DNA of 64,000 nt, taken from positions 248,001-312,000 of the forward strand of contig FNSS01000002.1 of assembly GCA_900104855.1 (NCBI GenBank). Direction: 5' to 3'. Source of the DNA: Rhizobiales bacterium GAS188 (lineage in GTDB: Bacteria > Pseudomonadota > Alphaproteobacteria > Rhizobiales > Beijerinckiaceae). Within the stretch, counting starts at the first letter, position 1, and the number at the start of each line of letters is the position of its first letter. The notes under the pieces are model-generated. The model worked only from the letters and a program-made list of their open reading frames with translations, did no database searches and was not told the DNA's origin. This document shows, piece after piece, positions 54,895-64,000 of the stretch. A program made the position numbers and the translations under genes.

Positions 54895-57318
54895 ATGAAA
54901 CCACATGCAAGGGTCGTAATCGTAGGCGGTGGCATCATGGGGGTGGGTCTGCTGTATCACCTCGCCCTGGAAGGCTGGACGGACTTGGTGCTGGTCGAAA
55001 AGGGAGAGCTGACCTCCGGTTCGACATGGCATGCGGCTGGACAGTGCCCGCATTTCAATTCGTCGCTCAACATGACGAAGGTCCATGTCTACGGCACCCA
55101 GCTCTACCCGAAGCTCGAAGAGCTGACCGGGCAAGCCGTTTCCTGGCACGGTTGCGGCGGCTTGCGGCTCGCCACTACCGACGAAGAGGTGAGCTGGCTG
55201 AGGCACGTCTATGGCATCTCGCGCCTCGCCGGCTATGAATGCGAGATCATCGGCCCCTCCGAGATCCGGCAATATCACCCCTTCCTCAACCCCTTCGGCG
55301 TGAAGGCTGCTTTCCGCACGGTTCATGACGGGCATGTCGCACCAGCCGACGTCACCAACGCCATGGCGGCGGGAGCTCGCAGACTCGGCGCCGAGATCCA
55401 GCGCCGGACCCGCGTCACGGACGCCAGGCGCCTACCGACAGGCGAATGGCGCGTCGTCACCGAGCATGGCGATATCACCGCCGAGCATCTGGTGAACTCG
55501 GCCGGCTCCTATGCGGGCGTGGTCGGCTCATGGACCGGACATGATGTGCCGATCGCCAATATGCTGCACCATTACGTGATCACGGAACCGGTCAAGGAAT
55601 TGATCGGCTTTGGCCGGGAACTGCCCGTGGTGCGCGATCCCTATTCGAACGCCTATCTGCGCGAGGAGATGAACGGCATCCTGATCGGTCCCTACGAGAC
55701 GGCAACCGCACATCTCTGCTGGGATGGGCGACCTCCCTCCTGGGACTTCGAGAGCGAACTCGTCACGCCCGAGCTCGACCGGCTCCTCCCGTGGCTGGAG
55801 AAGGCCGAAGAACGCCTGCCGCTATTCGGCTCGTCGGGCCTCAAATCGGTGATCTCGGGCGCGATCACGCATACGCCGGACGGCGTCTACCTCTCCGGGC
55901 CCGCCGCGGGGCCGAGGAATTACTGGATGCATTGCGGGGCATCGATCGGCATCTGCCAGGGCGCCGGCGCCGGGAAATATCTGGCGCAATGGATGGTGCA
56001 TGGTCAGGCCGAAATCAACATGCGCGAGTTCGACCCCCGAAGGTTCGGGAACTGGGCCACGAAGGACTACACGCAGGCTGTCGCGGTCGCCGACTATCAA
56101 CACATGTATTACTGCTACAAGCCGAGCGAACAGCACGAGGCGGGGCGCAATCTGCGATTGTCGTCCGTGCATGAGCGGCTCAGAGCCGAAGGCGCGCAAT
56201 TCAGCCAGGTGTTCGGCTGGGAGCGGGCGCGGTGGTATGACCGGTCGGGCGAAGGCGAACGCTTCTCGTTCAAGCGTTCGAACGCTTGGCACGCGGTCAG
56301 AGCGGAGGCCCTGGCGGTGCGCGAGCGCGCCGGCCTGATGGATCTCTCGAGCTTCTCCAAATTCGAGATCAGCGGGCCGGACGCTAATGCCTTCCTCGAG
56401 CGGATCTGCGCCAACACGATTGCTGCCCATGACGGCGGCATCGCGCTCGGCCATCTGTTGAATGCCAACGGCTTGATCGAGAGCGAGATGACGATTACCC
56501 GGCTCGGGCCCGAGAGGTTCTATCTATTGTCGGCCGCGGCCGCCGAGCTGCACGATTTCGATCAGCTCGCCTGGCGCCGGCGCGACGGGGAGCGTGTCCT
56601 GATCACGAATGTCACCGATGCCTTCGGCACGCTCGTGCTCGCGGGCCCGCGGGCGCGCGACGTGCTGTCCGGCTGCACGGATGTCGATCTCTCGAACTCA
56701 TCGTTCCGCTGGCTGACCGGAAAGGAAACGGTGGTCGCCGGGGTCCCGGGCGTGCGGCTCCTGAGGATCACCTATGTGGGCGAGCTCGGCTGGGAACTTC
56801 ATTGCCCGATGGCGGAGATGCCGAAGGTGTTCGATGCGCTGATGGAAGCGGGCCGTCCGCATGGCATGGCGTTGTTCGGCACTTATGCCATGAACAGCCT
56901 GCGCATGGAGAAGGCCTATCGCGGTTGGGGGGCCGAGCTGACGACCGAAATCGATATGTTCGAGGCGTCGATGGAGCGCTTCATCCGGCTCGGCAAATCC
57001 GACTTCATCGGCAGATCCGCGAGCCTCGCGCTCAAGCAACGCGGGCCTCGCATGAAGCTCGTCTACCTCGTTGTCGACGCCGGAGATGCTGATTGCATGG
57101 GGAACGAGCCCGTTTATCATGGCGACCGGCTCACCGGCGTCACGACGAGCGGCGCTTATGGCCATGCGACGAACCGATCCTTGGCCTTCGCCTATATCGA
57201 CCCGCGACTGACCGATCCCGGCACGGCTCTCGAGATCATGGTGCTGGGCGAGCGGCGCAGGGCGACCGTGCTCGCGGACGCCGCCTGGGACGCGGCCAAC
57301 GAGCGCTTGCGCGGATAA
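54895..57318 (+). CDS. FAD-dependent oxidoreductase/GcvT fusion, dimethylglycine/sarcosine dehydrogenase-like (first copy)
   Basis: An 807-aa two-domain enzyme. Residues about 5-400 are a DAO-type flavoprotein: VVIVGGGIMGVGLLYHL binds FAD, and the histidine in LTSGSTWHAAG is the residue that carries FAD covalently in dimethylglycine dehydrogenase. Residues about 420-800 are a GcvT-like tetrahydrofolate domain (RAGLMDLSSFSKFEISGPDA, ITYVGELGWELHCPMAEMPK, YRGWGAEL). Such enzymes remove a methyl group and pass it to folate as methylene-THF. It is followed after 24 bases by a second copy and then by a Rieske enzyme, so successive N-demethylations are likely. The substrate is inferred. Confidence 0.9.
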   Translation: MKPHARVVIVGGGIMGVGLLYHLALEGWTDLVLVEKGELTSGSTWHAAGQCPHFNSSLNMTKVHVYGTQLYPKLEELTGQAVSWHGCGGLRLATTDEEVSWLRHVYGISRLAGYECEIIGPSEIRQYHPFLNPFGVKAAFRTVHDGHVAPADVTNAMAAGARRLGAEIQRRTRVTDARRLPTGEWRVVTEHGDITAEHLVNSAGSYAGVVGSWTGHDVPIANMLHHYVITEPVKELIGFGRELPVVRDPYSNAYLREEMNGILIGPYETATAHLCWDGRPPSWDFESELVTPELDRLLPWLEKAEERLPLFGSSGLKSVISGAITHTPDGVYLSGPAAGPRNYWMHCGASIGICQGAGAGKYLAQWMVHGQAEINMREFDPRRFGNWATKDYTQAVAVADYQHMYYCYKPSEQHEAGRNLRLSSVHERLRAEGAQFSQVFGWERARWYDRSGEGERFSFKRSNAWHAVRAEALAVRERAGLMDLSSFSKFEISGPDANAFLERICANTIAAHDGGIALGHLLNANGLIESEMTITRLGPERFYLLSAAAAELHDFDQLAWRRRDGERVLITNVTDAFGTLVLAGPRARDVLSGCTDVDLSNSSFRWLTGKETVVAGVPGVRLLRITYVGELGWELHCPMAEMPKVFDALMEAGRPHGMALFGTYAMNSLRMEKAYRGWGAELTTEIDMFEASMERFIRLGKSDFIGRSASLALKQRGPRMKLVYLVVDAGDADCMGNEPVYHGDRLTGVTTSGAYGHATNRSLAFAYIDPRLTDPGTALEIMVLGERRRATVLADAAWDAANERLRG

Positions 57319-57342
57319 TCAATCTCAGCGGATCGGACGCAC

Positions 57343-59787
57343 ATGGCCAAAGCCATCCCCACCCATTCGCGTGTCGTCATCATCGGCGGCGGGATCGTCG
57401 GCGCTTCGATCGCCTATCACCTCGCCAAGCTCGGCTGGAGCGACATTCTCCTTATCGAGCGCAAGCGCCTGACCAGCGGCACGACTTGGCACGCGGCCGG
57501 CCTGGTGGGTCAGTTGCGCGCCACCGCAAACCTGACGAGGCTCGCGCAATACACCACCAACCTCTATGCGACGCTCGAGGCCGAGACCGGGCAGGCGACC
57601 GGCTTCGTGCGGCGCGGCAGCCTGTCGATCGCGACGTCGCAGGCGCGGCTCGAGGAGCTGCTGCGCGGCGCCTCCATGGCCCGGACCTTCGGCCTCGATG
57701 TGCATCGCGTCGGCCCGGCGGAGATCAAGCGATACTGGCCGTTGCTCAATGTCGACGATGTGGTCGGCGGCGTGCATCTGCCAGGCGACGGACAGACGAA
57801 CCCGATCGACACGACCATGGCCTTGATCAAGGGCGCCACAATGCGCGGCGTCAAGGTGATCGAGGGTGTCGAGGTGACCGCGATCCTCACGCGGAACGGC
57901 CGGGCGACAGGCGTCTCGACCAGCGAGGGCGAGCTGCAGGCGGACCATGTGGTCATCGCATCGGGCATGTGGTCGCGGCGGCTCGGCCTCACGGCCGGCG
58001 TCGACATTCCGCTGCAGGCCTGCGAGCATTTCTACATCGTCACCGAGCCCTTCCCGGAGCTCACACCGGATCTGCCGGTGCTGCGCGACCCGGACAACTG
58101 CGCCTATTACAAGGAGGATGCCGGCAAACTCCTCCTCGGCGCCTTCGAGCCGAATGCCAAGCCATGGGCGGTCGACGGCATCCCACCCGGTTTCGAGTTC
58201 GGCGAGCTGCCGGACGATGTCGAGCATTTCGCGCCGGTCCTCGAAGCCGCGATGCGCCGCTTGCCGGCTCTCGAACGGGTCGGTATCCGCAAATTCTTCA
58301 ACGGCCCGGAAAGCTTCACGCCCGATGTCCGCTACCTGCTCGGCGAGACGCCCGAGCTGCGCAATCTGTTCGTGGCGACTGGATTCAATTCGATCGGCAT
58401 CCAGTCGGCCGGTGGCGCCGGCAAGGCGCTCGCCGAATGGATCGTCGAGGGCCATGCGCCCATGGATCTCGCCGATGTCGATATTCGCCGCATGCAGCCG
58501 TTCCAGGTGAACAGGCGCTATCTCAAGGAGCGCGTATCGGAGTCGCTCGGCCTGCTCTACGCCATGCACTGGCCTCATCGCCAATATGAGACGGCGCGCG
58601 GCGTCCGCACCTCTCCTCTGCATGAGCGGCTCGGCGCGCGTGGCGCCTGTTTCGGCGAGGCGGCCGGCTGGGAGCGCGCCAACTGGTTCGCGCCGGAGGG
58701 CGTCGAGCCGAGATATGAGTACAGCTACGGTCGGCAGAACTGGTTCGCACACTCAGCCGCCGAACACCTCGCGGTGCGCCAGGCGGTCGGGCTGTTCGAC
58801 ATGACCTCATTCGGCAAATTCCGCGTCGAGGGCCGCGATGCGGAGGCGGTGCTGCAGCGCATCTGCGCCAATGATGTCGCGGTGGCGCCGGGCCGGATCG
58901 TCTACACCCAATGGCTGAACGAGCGCGCCGGGATCGAAGCGGACCTCACCGTCACGCGCCTCTCGGAGACGGTCTATCAAATCGTCACCGCTGGCGCCGC
59001 GGCGCGCCGGGACCTTGCCTGGCTGAAGCGGCACATCCCCTCGGACGCGCATGCGATCGCGACCGACATCACCTCGGCCGAAGCCGTGCTCTGCGTCATG
59101 GGCCCGAACAGCCGCGCTTTGCTTCAGGCCGTATCGGGAGCGGATCTCTCCGATGCGGTCCATCCCTTCGCGACGGCGCGGGAGATCGAGATCGGCTATG
59201 CCCGCCTGCGCGCGGCTCGCGTCACTTATGTCGGAGAGCTCGGCTGGGAGCTTTATGTTCCGACCGAATTCGCGCGCGGCGTGTTCGACGCGCTTGCGGA
59301 AGCCGGGCCGGCCTTCGGGTTGCGGCTTGCCGGGCTGCACGCGCTTGATTCCTGCCGGATCGAAAAGGCCTATCGGCATTGGGGACATGACATCGGCGAT
59401 GAAGATACGCCGCTGCAGGCCGGCTTGATGTTCGCGGTCAAGCTCGACAAGGGCGATTTCATCGGCCGCGAGGCCCTGCTGCGGCAGCGTGAGGCGGGAC
59501 CGAGGCGCCGGCTCGTCCAATTCCTGCTCGCTGATCCCGAGCCGCTGCTCTATCATGACGAACCGATCTGGCATGGCGGGCGGATGGTCGGCCGTACGAC
59601 ATCGGGCGCCTATGGGCATCATCTGGGCGGGGCCGTGGCGCTCGGCTATGTGCGCGAGGATGAGGCGCCGGTCCTCGAGCGCGTCGTGGCCGGCGGCTTC
59701 GAAATCGAGATCGCGGGGCGGCGCCTCACGGCGCAGGCGAGCCTGACCCCGCTCTACGACCCGAAGAACATCCGCGTGCGTGCCTGA
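57343..59787 (+). CDS. FAD-dependent oxidoreductase/GcvT fusion, dimethylglycine/sarcosine dehydrogenase-like (second copy)
   Basis: An 814-aa homologue of the preceding gene, with the same order: VVIIGGGIVGASIAYHLAKL for FAD, the covalent-flavin histidine in LTSGTTWHAAGLVGQLRA, and a C-terminal GcvT domain (AVGLFDMTSFGKFRVEGRDA, YVGELGWELYVPTEFARGVF, EKAYRHWGHDI). The presence of YRHWGHDIGDEDTPL, as in typical dimethylglycine dehydrogenases, suggests this copy is closer to the canonical enzyme than the first. The two copies differ enough to act on different substrates, for example dimethylglycine and sarcosine. Cytoplasmic. Confidence 0.92.
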   Translation: MAKAIPTHSRVVIIGGGIVGASIAYHLAKLGWSDILLIERKRLTSGTTWHAAGLVGQLRATANLTRLAQYTTNLYATLEAETGQATGFVRRGSLSIATSQARLEELLRGASMARTFGLDVHRVGPAEIKRYWPLLNVDDVVGGVHLPGDGQTNPIDTTMALIKGATMRGVKVIEGVEVTAILTRNGRATGVSTSEGELQADHVVIASGMWSRRLGLTAGVDIPLQACEHFYIVTEPFPELTPDLPVLRDPDNCAYYKEDAGKLLLGAFEPNAKPWAVDGIPPGFEFGELPDDVEHFAPVLEAAMRRLPALERVGIRKFFNGPESFTPDVRYLLGETPELRNLFVATGFNSIGIQSAGGAGKALAEWIVEGHAPMDLADVDIRRMQPFQVNRRYLKERVSESLGLLYAMHWPHRQYETARGVRTSPLHERLGARGACFGEAAGWERANWFAPEGVEPRYEYSYGRQNWFAHSAAEHLAVRQAVGLFDMTSFGKFRVEGRDAEAVLQRICANDVAVAPGRIVYTQWLNERAGIEADLTVTRLSETVYQIVTAGAAARRDLAWLKRHIPSDAHAIATDITSAEAVLCVMGPNSRALLQAVSGADLSDAVHPFATAREIEIGYARLRAARVTYVGELGWELYVPTEFARGVFDALAEAGPAFGLRLAGLHALDSCRIEKAYRHWGHDIGDEDTPLQAGLMFAVKLDKGDFIGREALLRQREAGPRRRLVQFLLADPEPLLYHDEPIWHGGRMVGRTTSGAYGHHLGGAVALGYVREDEAPVLERVVAGGFEIEIAGRRLTAQASLTPLYDPKNIRVRA

Positions 59788-59822
59788 AGCGAGCGCGGCC
59801 AGAGCATCCCGGAGGAGCCGCC

Positions 59823-61046
59823 ATGACGATCCACGCCATCGCAACCGCCGAGACGAACGCCGCCCGGATCGCCGATATCGTGCGCCGCCAGCCGAAAGCG
59901 CACTCCTTGGACCAGGCGCTCTACAACAGCCCCGAGGCCTTCGCGCATGACATGGAGCGCCTCTTCTTGCGGCACTGGATCCTCGCCGGACACGCGTCGA
60001 GCGCTCAAAATCCCGGGGATTGGGTTCTCTGTGAAATCGCCGATGAAAGCATCATCATCTTGCGCGGCAAGGACATGCGGCTCAGGGCCTTCGTCAATGT
60101 CTGCCGGCACCGCGGATCGCGGATCTGCAAGGGCTCGTCGGGCCACGCCTCGGTCCTGGTCTGCCCCTATCACGCCTGGAGCTACAATCTCGACGGGACC
60201 TTGCGCGCCGCCCGCTACATGCCGGCCGAATTCGACAAGTCGAAATTCGGCCTGCGAAAAGTGCATCTCGAGGTCATCGAAGGGCTCGTCTTCATCTCGC
60301 TCGCCGAAACGCCATTGTCGCTGGACAAGGCGCGCGCCGGCATCTCGGCCGCCTACGGCCCCTATGGCTTCAGCAGCGCCAAGGTTGCGCATCGGGAAAC
60401 CTATCATATGGAGGCGAACTGGAAGCTCGCGGTCGAGAACTATCTCGAATGCTACCATTGCACCCCGTCGCATCCGGAATATTCCAGGCTCCACGCGCTG
60501 GAGCAGCCGCTCGACAGGATCGAGGGTCTGAACGCTGCGATGGAGTCGCGCACCTGCGCGCTCGGCGTCAGCGTGGCCTCGATCGACCACCGGGTCGGTT
60601 CGTCAACCGGCGAGGCCTCGATCTTCACCTTCCGCTACGCACTTTATGACGGGATCAAGACCGGCGGACCGGACGGCAGGCCGGTGGCGCCGCTGATGGG
60701 CGCCTTCACCGACTATGATGGCGGGGTCACCTCGACCCATTTCGCGCCCTCGAGCTTCTTCATCGCCTATCCCGACCACGGAGTCCTCTACCGTTTCATG
60801 CCGCTGACGCCGTCGACCTGCGCCCTCGAGCTCGTGTGGCTCGTCAAGGGCGACGCGCAAGAAGGCGTCGATTACGACCTCGACAAACTCACCTGGCTCT
60901 GGCGGGTGACGACGCAGGCCGACAAACGGATCACTGAAGACAACCAAAAGGGCGTGAACTCCCGCTTCTATGAGCCGGGCCCCTACGCTCCGGTCGAGCC
61001 GAACGTCATCCGCTGGATCGAATGGTACCTTGGAGAAGTGGCCTGA
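59823..61046 (+). CDS. Rieske non-heme iron oxygenase, alpha subunit (glycine betaine monooxygenase-like)
   Basis: A 407-aa ring-hydroxylating-oxygenase-type alpha subunit. The Rieske 2Fe-2S cluster ligands are Cys94 and His96 (VCRHRG) and Cys114 and His117 (VCPYHAW). The mononuclear iron site is in NYLECYHCTPSHPEY with His212 and His217, plus the bridging Glu209. Size and neighbours fit the GbcA type, which oxidatively removes a methyl from glycine betaine as formaldehyde, or the related stachydrine demethylase. A reductase partner is not in the window. It follows the two demethylases by 36 bases in the same operon. Confidence 0.88.
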   Translation: MTIHAIATAETNAARIADIVRRQPKAHSLDQALYNSPEAFAHDMERLFLRHWILAGHASSAQNPGDWVLCEIADESIIILRGKDMRLRAFVNVCRHRGSRICKGSSGHASVLVCPYHAWSYNLDGTLRAARYMPAEFDKSKFGLRKVHLEVIEGLVFISLAETPLSLDKARAGISAAYGPYGFSSAKVAHRETYHMEANWKLAVENYLECYHCTPSHPEYSRLHALEQPLDRIEGLNAAMESRTCALGVSVASIDHRVGSSTGEASIFTFRYALYDGIKTGGPDGRPVAPLMGAFTDYDGGVTSTHFAPSSFFIAYPDHGVLYRFMPLTPSTCALELVWLVKGDAQEGVDYDLDKLTWLWRVTTQADKRITEDNQKGVNSRFYEPGPYAPVEPNVIRWIEWYLGEVA

Positions 61047-61246
61047 CGCAGGGGCTTTGTCATCGAGAACCTTAATCGGCTCGCAGAAGCTCAACCGGGT
61101 AGTTCTCGCTCATGCCGACGCACGTTGCTGCTGGTTCTCGAGCGTGCGGTCGGCAAAGCGTCCCTGCCGGTGGGCGTAGAACGTCTGTGCCGGTGGATGG
61201 CGCGCTTCGCCCTTGTTCAGCCCGGCTTGGCACGGGCGGTGCCGCT

Positions 61247-61570
61247 ATGAGCTCTCAAGCCAGCCCAGGCGCGCTCGATTCACCCGACCTCGCCGAGCGC
61301 GAAGTCGAGGCGGTGGGCGCGTCGCGAACCATCAGCATCACCGAGGAGCCGCAGGCGCTGATCCCCTACGCGCAGCACAAAGGGTCCTTTGACGTATTGT
61401 TCGCGGCTTCGGGCAACCAGGCGGCGCTGCGTGGCGCACTCGATGTGGTGCGTGTGGGCGGGGTCATCGTCCAGCTCGGGCTCGGTGGCGACATGACCTT
61501 GCCGGTCAACGTCATCGTCGCCAAGGAGCTCCAGCTGCGCGGCAGCTTCCGGTTCGACGAGGAATCGTGA
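61247..61570 (+). pseudogene. L-idonate 5-dehydrogenase-like zinc-type dehydrogenase, internal fragment
   Basis: It reads VEAVGASRTISITEEPQALI, HKGSFDVLFAASGNQAALRG, ALDVVRVGGVIVQLGLGGDM and TLPVNVIVAKELQLRGSFRF, then DEES and a stop. These are the NAD-binding half of L-idonate 5-dehydrogenase-type medium-chain dehydrogenases, where the protein would continue for about 80 residues. The zinc-binding N-terminal half is missing. The break at 61566 coincides with the break of the opposite PqaA-like gene. Confidence 0.65.
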
Positions 61571-62919
61571 ATTTGAACGGGTCGCCGCTTGGGCCCGGAA
61601 AGGTCATCTCCACAAAATAGGCGACCCAGCCCTGCGATGGCGCGGCCATCCGGCCGACATAAAGGCCATCGCCCTCGTCCTTTATAACCGAGCTCGTAAA
61701 TGCCGGCCCGATCGTCTGCAGACGAAAATCGCGCGTCGTCCCGTTTGCCGCTTGCCACAGCATGACCTCTGTCGGCTTCATCGACGTTTTCACCCGGATC
61801 GAGCCGTCGTCTTCGAAGTGCCAGGTGAACTCGGGTCGCGTTGCCCCGCTGACGATCGATTCGTAGAACGCAAGCGCGCTCTCTGCGGCGTCGGTGCCCT
61901 TGTCCTTGAGCGAATGGTCGGTGTTCGGCAGGTAACGGAGGTACTTCTCCCCCATAAGCCCGTCGAAGTAAAATCGGGAGGAGTCCGGCAGGAAGAATTG
62001 GTCTCCGGTCGAATTGACGATGAATTTCGGCATCGTCAGGCGATCGCGATAGGAGTACGGGTCCTCGATTCGCATGAGCGCTTGGAACTGCGGCGTGCCT
62101 GCCCAGTCCATGATCCCCATATCCTCGTACTCCCGCACCGCCGGCGCCCAATTGCCATAGGCCTGGTAGTGATGGTCGAAGGACGGCTCGATATTCAGAA
62201 GGTCGATGACCACCGGCACAACCCCGACCACGCGACTGTCGACCGCTGCAGTGGTCCACGCTGTCCAGCCTCGCTTGGAGGCGCCGCCGACCACGAAACG
62301 ATCGACGGCAATGCTGCGGCCTTGTCCGGTGCTGCAGAAGGCCGTGATCGTGTCCATGGCCCGAACCGCGCTCTTCGTCATGGGGAGACGCAGCGGCCAG
62401 GTGTCGTCGCCGGTCCTCAGATATTTGTCCCAGCTATAGGCGGTGATCGCGTCCTCGGAGCGCTGCCGCGTCTCTCCTGCAAATGTCAGGGGCTGGTTTG
62501 GCACCATGCGCAGCTCGCTCACCACCGAGCCGGTGGTCACGGCGAGCAAACTAGCGAGCGGATTGATGCGCGCCGGGGGTTTGCTGTTGTTCGAGCCCCC
62601 CGCTGATCACGAGGATGCCTATCCGCGTCTTGACCAGCAGCGGCACGACGATGGTGAGCCAGTGCTTCCAAATCGGCCGGTCTACCTCCGCTGCCCCGCG
62701 CCATTGCTGCGAGGTCATCTCCAGCACGTAGCCCGTGTATCCGTCACCAGGGATCGTGTTGATCAAACCATAGCGGTAGCTTGGATCGGGCGAGGCGACG
62801 TAACGGTCGAGCGCTGTACTCCCCTCGGCGAGGCTCGGGGATGTCACGAGCGTCGCCAATCCCGCCCCGAACAAGGCGATGCCGAGCGCAAGCGCACGCC
62901 ACTTCGAGCTGGTGGTCAT
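61512..62919 (-). pseudogene. PhoPQ-activated protein PqaA-like hydrolase, frameshifted and 3'-truncated
   Basis: The gene starts at 62919 with a signal peptide (MTTSSKWRALALGIALFGAG) and reads TALDRYVASPDPSYRYGLIN, then QWRGAAEVDRPIWKHWLTIV up to VISGG. Here a run of six G (six C on the plus strand, 62596-62601) shifts the frame; with one G less it continues GSNNSKPPARINPLASLLAV and on through VVGGASKRGWTAWTTAAVD, with the nucleophile-like GASKRG, and PNTDHSLKDKGTDAAESALA. PqaA-type proteins are exported alpha/beta hydrolases. The C-terminal end after DPFKFT is replaced by unrelated sequence. Confidence 0.75.
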
Positions 62920-62964
62920 CGCGGCTCGCTCATCCGCCGCAGCGCAGTCGCGGCCGCCACCCGA

Positions 62965-63321
62965 TCAGCAGGTCACGTGAAAAAGCCCGATCTTCTTCGC
63001 ATGCGAGCTGTTGAACGCATGAATCGCCTTGGGGGTTGGTTGCAACAGGACCTTGCAGCCCTTTTTTTCGAAATACGTCTCAGCTTCCGGCGAAAGATGC
63101 ACATTGCCCACGTGGCCCGAGCCGAGAATTAGCTCCTCGCATCCCTTCTCAAAGACGAACTTCGCTTCGTCCTTCGAGAGGATATGCGAGGTGCCGTAGT
63201 ATTTTTTCGATAGCTTCTTCTTCCGCTTCGCCACTTCGCCGGAGAGGCGAATGATCACGTCGTGCTCATAGGTCTTTCCGTCAATCGTGATGGTACCGAA
63301 TGTGGTGCGTTCGATCTCCAT
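62965..63321 (-). CDS. Mth938-like domain protein
   Basis: A 118-aa protein starting MEIERTTFGTITIDGKTYEH. It contains the family core FVFEKGCEELILGSGHVGNV, with the GSGHxG turn, then KKGCKVLLQPTPKAIHAFNS. Mth938-like (DUF498) proteins are small alpha/beta proteins related to mitochondrial NDUFAF3 and of uncertain bacterial role. The upstream open sequence to 63495 is not conserved-looking, and ATG 63321 fits the family start. Cytoplasmic. Confidence 0.8.
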   Translation of the reverse strand: MEIERTTFGTITIDGKTYEHDVIIRLSGEVAKRKKKLSKKYYGTSHILSKDEAKFVFEKGCEELILGSGHVGNVHLSPEAETYFEKKGCKVLLQPTPKAIHAFNSSHAKKIGLFHVTC

Positions 63322-63612
63322 GGCCTGACCCTTCTTCCCGATCTCGGCACGAGGCTCTGGCTCCGCCTCGGCAGACGAGCCCCGCATCAGTGCGACCCGG
63401 ATGCCGTGCTCAAGCCGGAGTCCGTTCAATTTGCGCGCAGTGACTGAGCTTGGAATAAAATCGAGGCGCCCATGCGGCATAGACCGTGATTGCACGCGCA
63501 GCTGCTTCAGGTGTCCCTAAGAGGACGCTGCCGCACACGGGACAAAAGTGTCGCATCGCCTTGAGTCGGCTGCCTCCCGTCCCCCGGTCACACCGTCCTC
63601 AGGGGTCGTCAG

Positions 63613-64000
63613 CTACCCGCCATGATCCTCATCAGCGATTTCCGCTCGCTGGGAGAATTTTCGCGCGTGACTGATCTCTTCGGCCCCGACGACAAGCGTA
63701 TCCTCCACCGACCACTCGATGGTGACGGCTTCCAATAAGGCGGGGGTCTTGATGCCGAAGCGATGCTGCTGCTTCAGCGTGATCGCGGCGCCGAACTCGG
63801 TCTCGACGACGTAGCGGTGCATCTCGCCGACGAAGGTCACTTCGCGGACGATGGCCGGCAGGACATTCACGGCGGTCGTCCGCGACGCCGCGCCGCTCTC
63901 CGCGAAGAGCAGCTTTTCCGGGCGAACCGTCAGGACAACCGGTGCGCCGGCGTCGAAGCCGGCATGCCCGATTGCTCGCACCTTCGCAGCGCCGAGGCTG
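63613..64000 (-). CDS. ABC transporter ATP-binding protein, C-terminal TOBE domain (partial)
   Basis: The end of a reading frame that enters from the right edge. The readable part has VVLTVRPEKLLFAESGAASR, PAIVREVTFVGEMHRYVVET and LKQQHRFGIKTPALLEAVTI followed by EWSVEDTLVV. This is the TOBE_2 regulatory domain of PotA/CysA-type ATPases, in particular spermidine/putrescine or iron(III)-type importers (RPEKLxL). The nucleotide-binding motifs are outside the window. Confidence 0.75.
   Translation of the reverse strand, partial: SLGAAKVRAIGHAGFDAGAPVVLTVRPEKLLFAESGAASRTTAVNVLPAIVREVTFVGEMHRYVVETEFGAAITLKQQHRFGIKTPALLEAVTIEWSVEDTLVVGAEEISHARKFSQRAEIADEDHGG

Noticed and set aside
57093-58589. 498-aa plus-strand frame overlapping both demethylases
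   Set aside because: Out-of-frame shadow, arginine-rich, crossing the boundary between two real genes.

Overview
The window is GC-rich chromosomal DNA of an alphaproteobacterium, most likely of the Hyphomicrobiales (Rhizobiales). Support comes from the phasins, a GroES/GroEL operon under a CIRCE element, an Usg protein, many solute-binding-protein transporters and tandem FAD/GcvT demethylases. No rRNA, tRNA or CRISPR array was recognised. All family names come from reading the protein sequences by eye; no database search was possible.

Layout. 0-3.4 kb: the end of a LacI-type regulator, a NagB-like sugar-phosphate isomerase, a solute-binding protein and an extended SDR dehydrogenase, probably one carbohydrate operon. 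3.4-9.1 kb: a LamG gene broken by an in-frame stop, small secreted or membrane proteins, a frameshifted XRE regulator coupled to its partner, palindromic intergenic repeats and a phasin. 9.6-15 kb: class III aminotransferase, HyuA and HyuB (with an N-terminal four-cysteine module). 15-18.4 kb: small envelope proteins and a long stretch without a clear gene. 18.4-26 kb: a complete ABC sugar importer with an amidohydrolase and a Gfo/Idh dehydrogenase, facing an alanine-racemase-like gene that lacks the expected catalytic tyrosine.

26-41 kb is accessory DNA. It starts with relics (terminase, Tn3 transposase, SRAP), then a lone radical SAM protein, then a minus-strand plasmid/ICE-type module: large ParB, two small proteins, a 1448-aa methyltransferase/Strawberry-notch helicase and three versions of a Toprim primase. 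One primase is truncated at a repeat, one is intact, and one is fused to the N-terminal part of a tyrosine recombinase. Two phasin genes follow, the second cut by a 450-bp mini-element.

41-54.6 kb: a PQQ-type beta-propeller protein, a DNA ligase relic, a SHOCT protein, groESL, usg, an IS91-type insertion with its own tyrosine recombinase, and a run of very small genes that includes a second mini-element of about 514 bp. 54.6-64 kb: two tandem covalent-FAD/GcvT demethylases and a Rieske monooxygenase, which together look like stepwise N-demethylation of glycine betaine or a similar compound. After these come broken idonate dehydrogenase and PqaA-like genes, an Mth938-like protein and the end of an ABC ATPase.

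The most unusual material is (i) two transposase-free mini-elements bounded by perfect inverted repeats of 16 and 23 bp, each carrying small coupled or closely spaced genes and each clipping its last gene at the repeat, and (ii) the rearranged primase locus with its recombinase-Toprim chimera.
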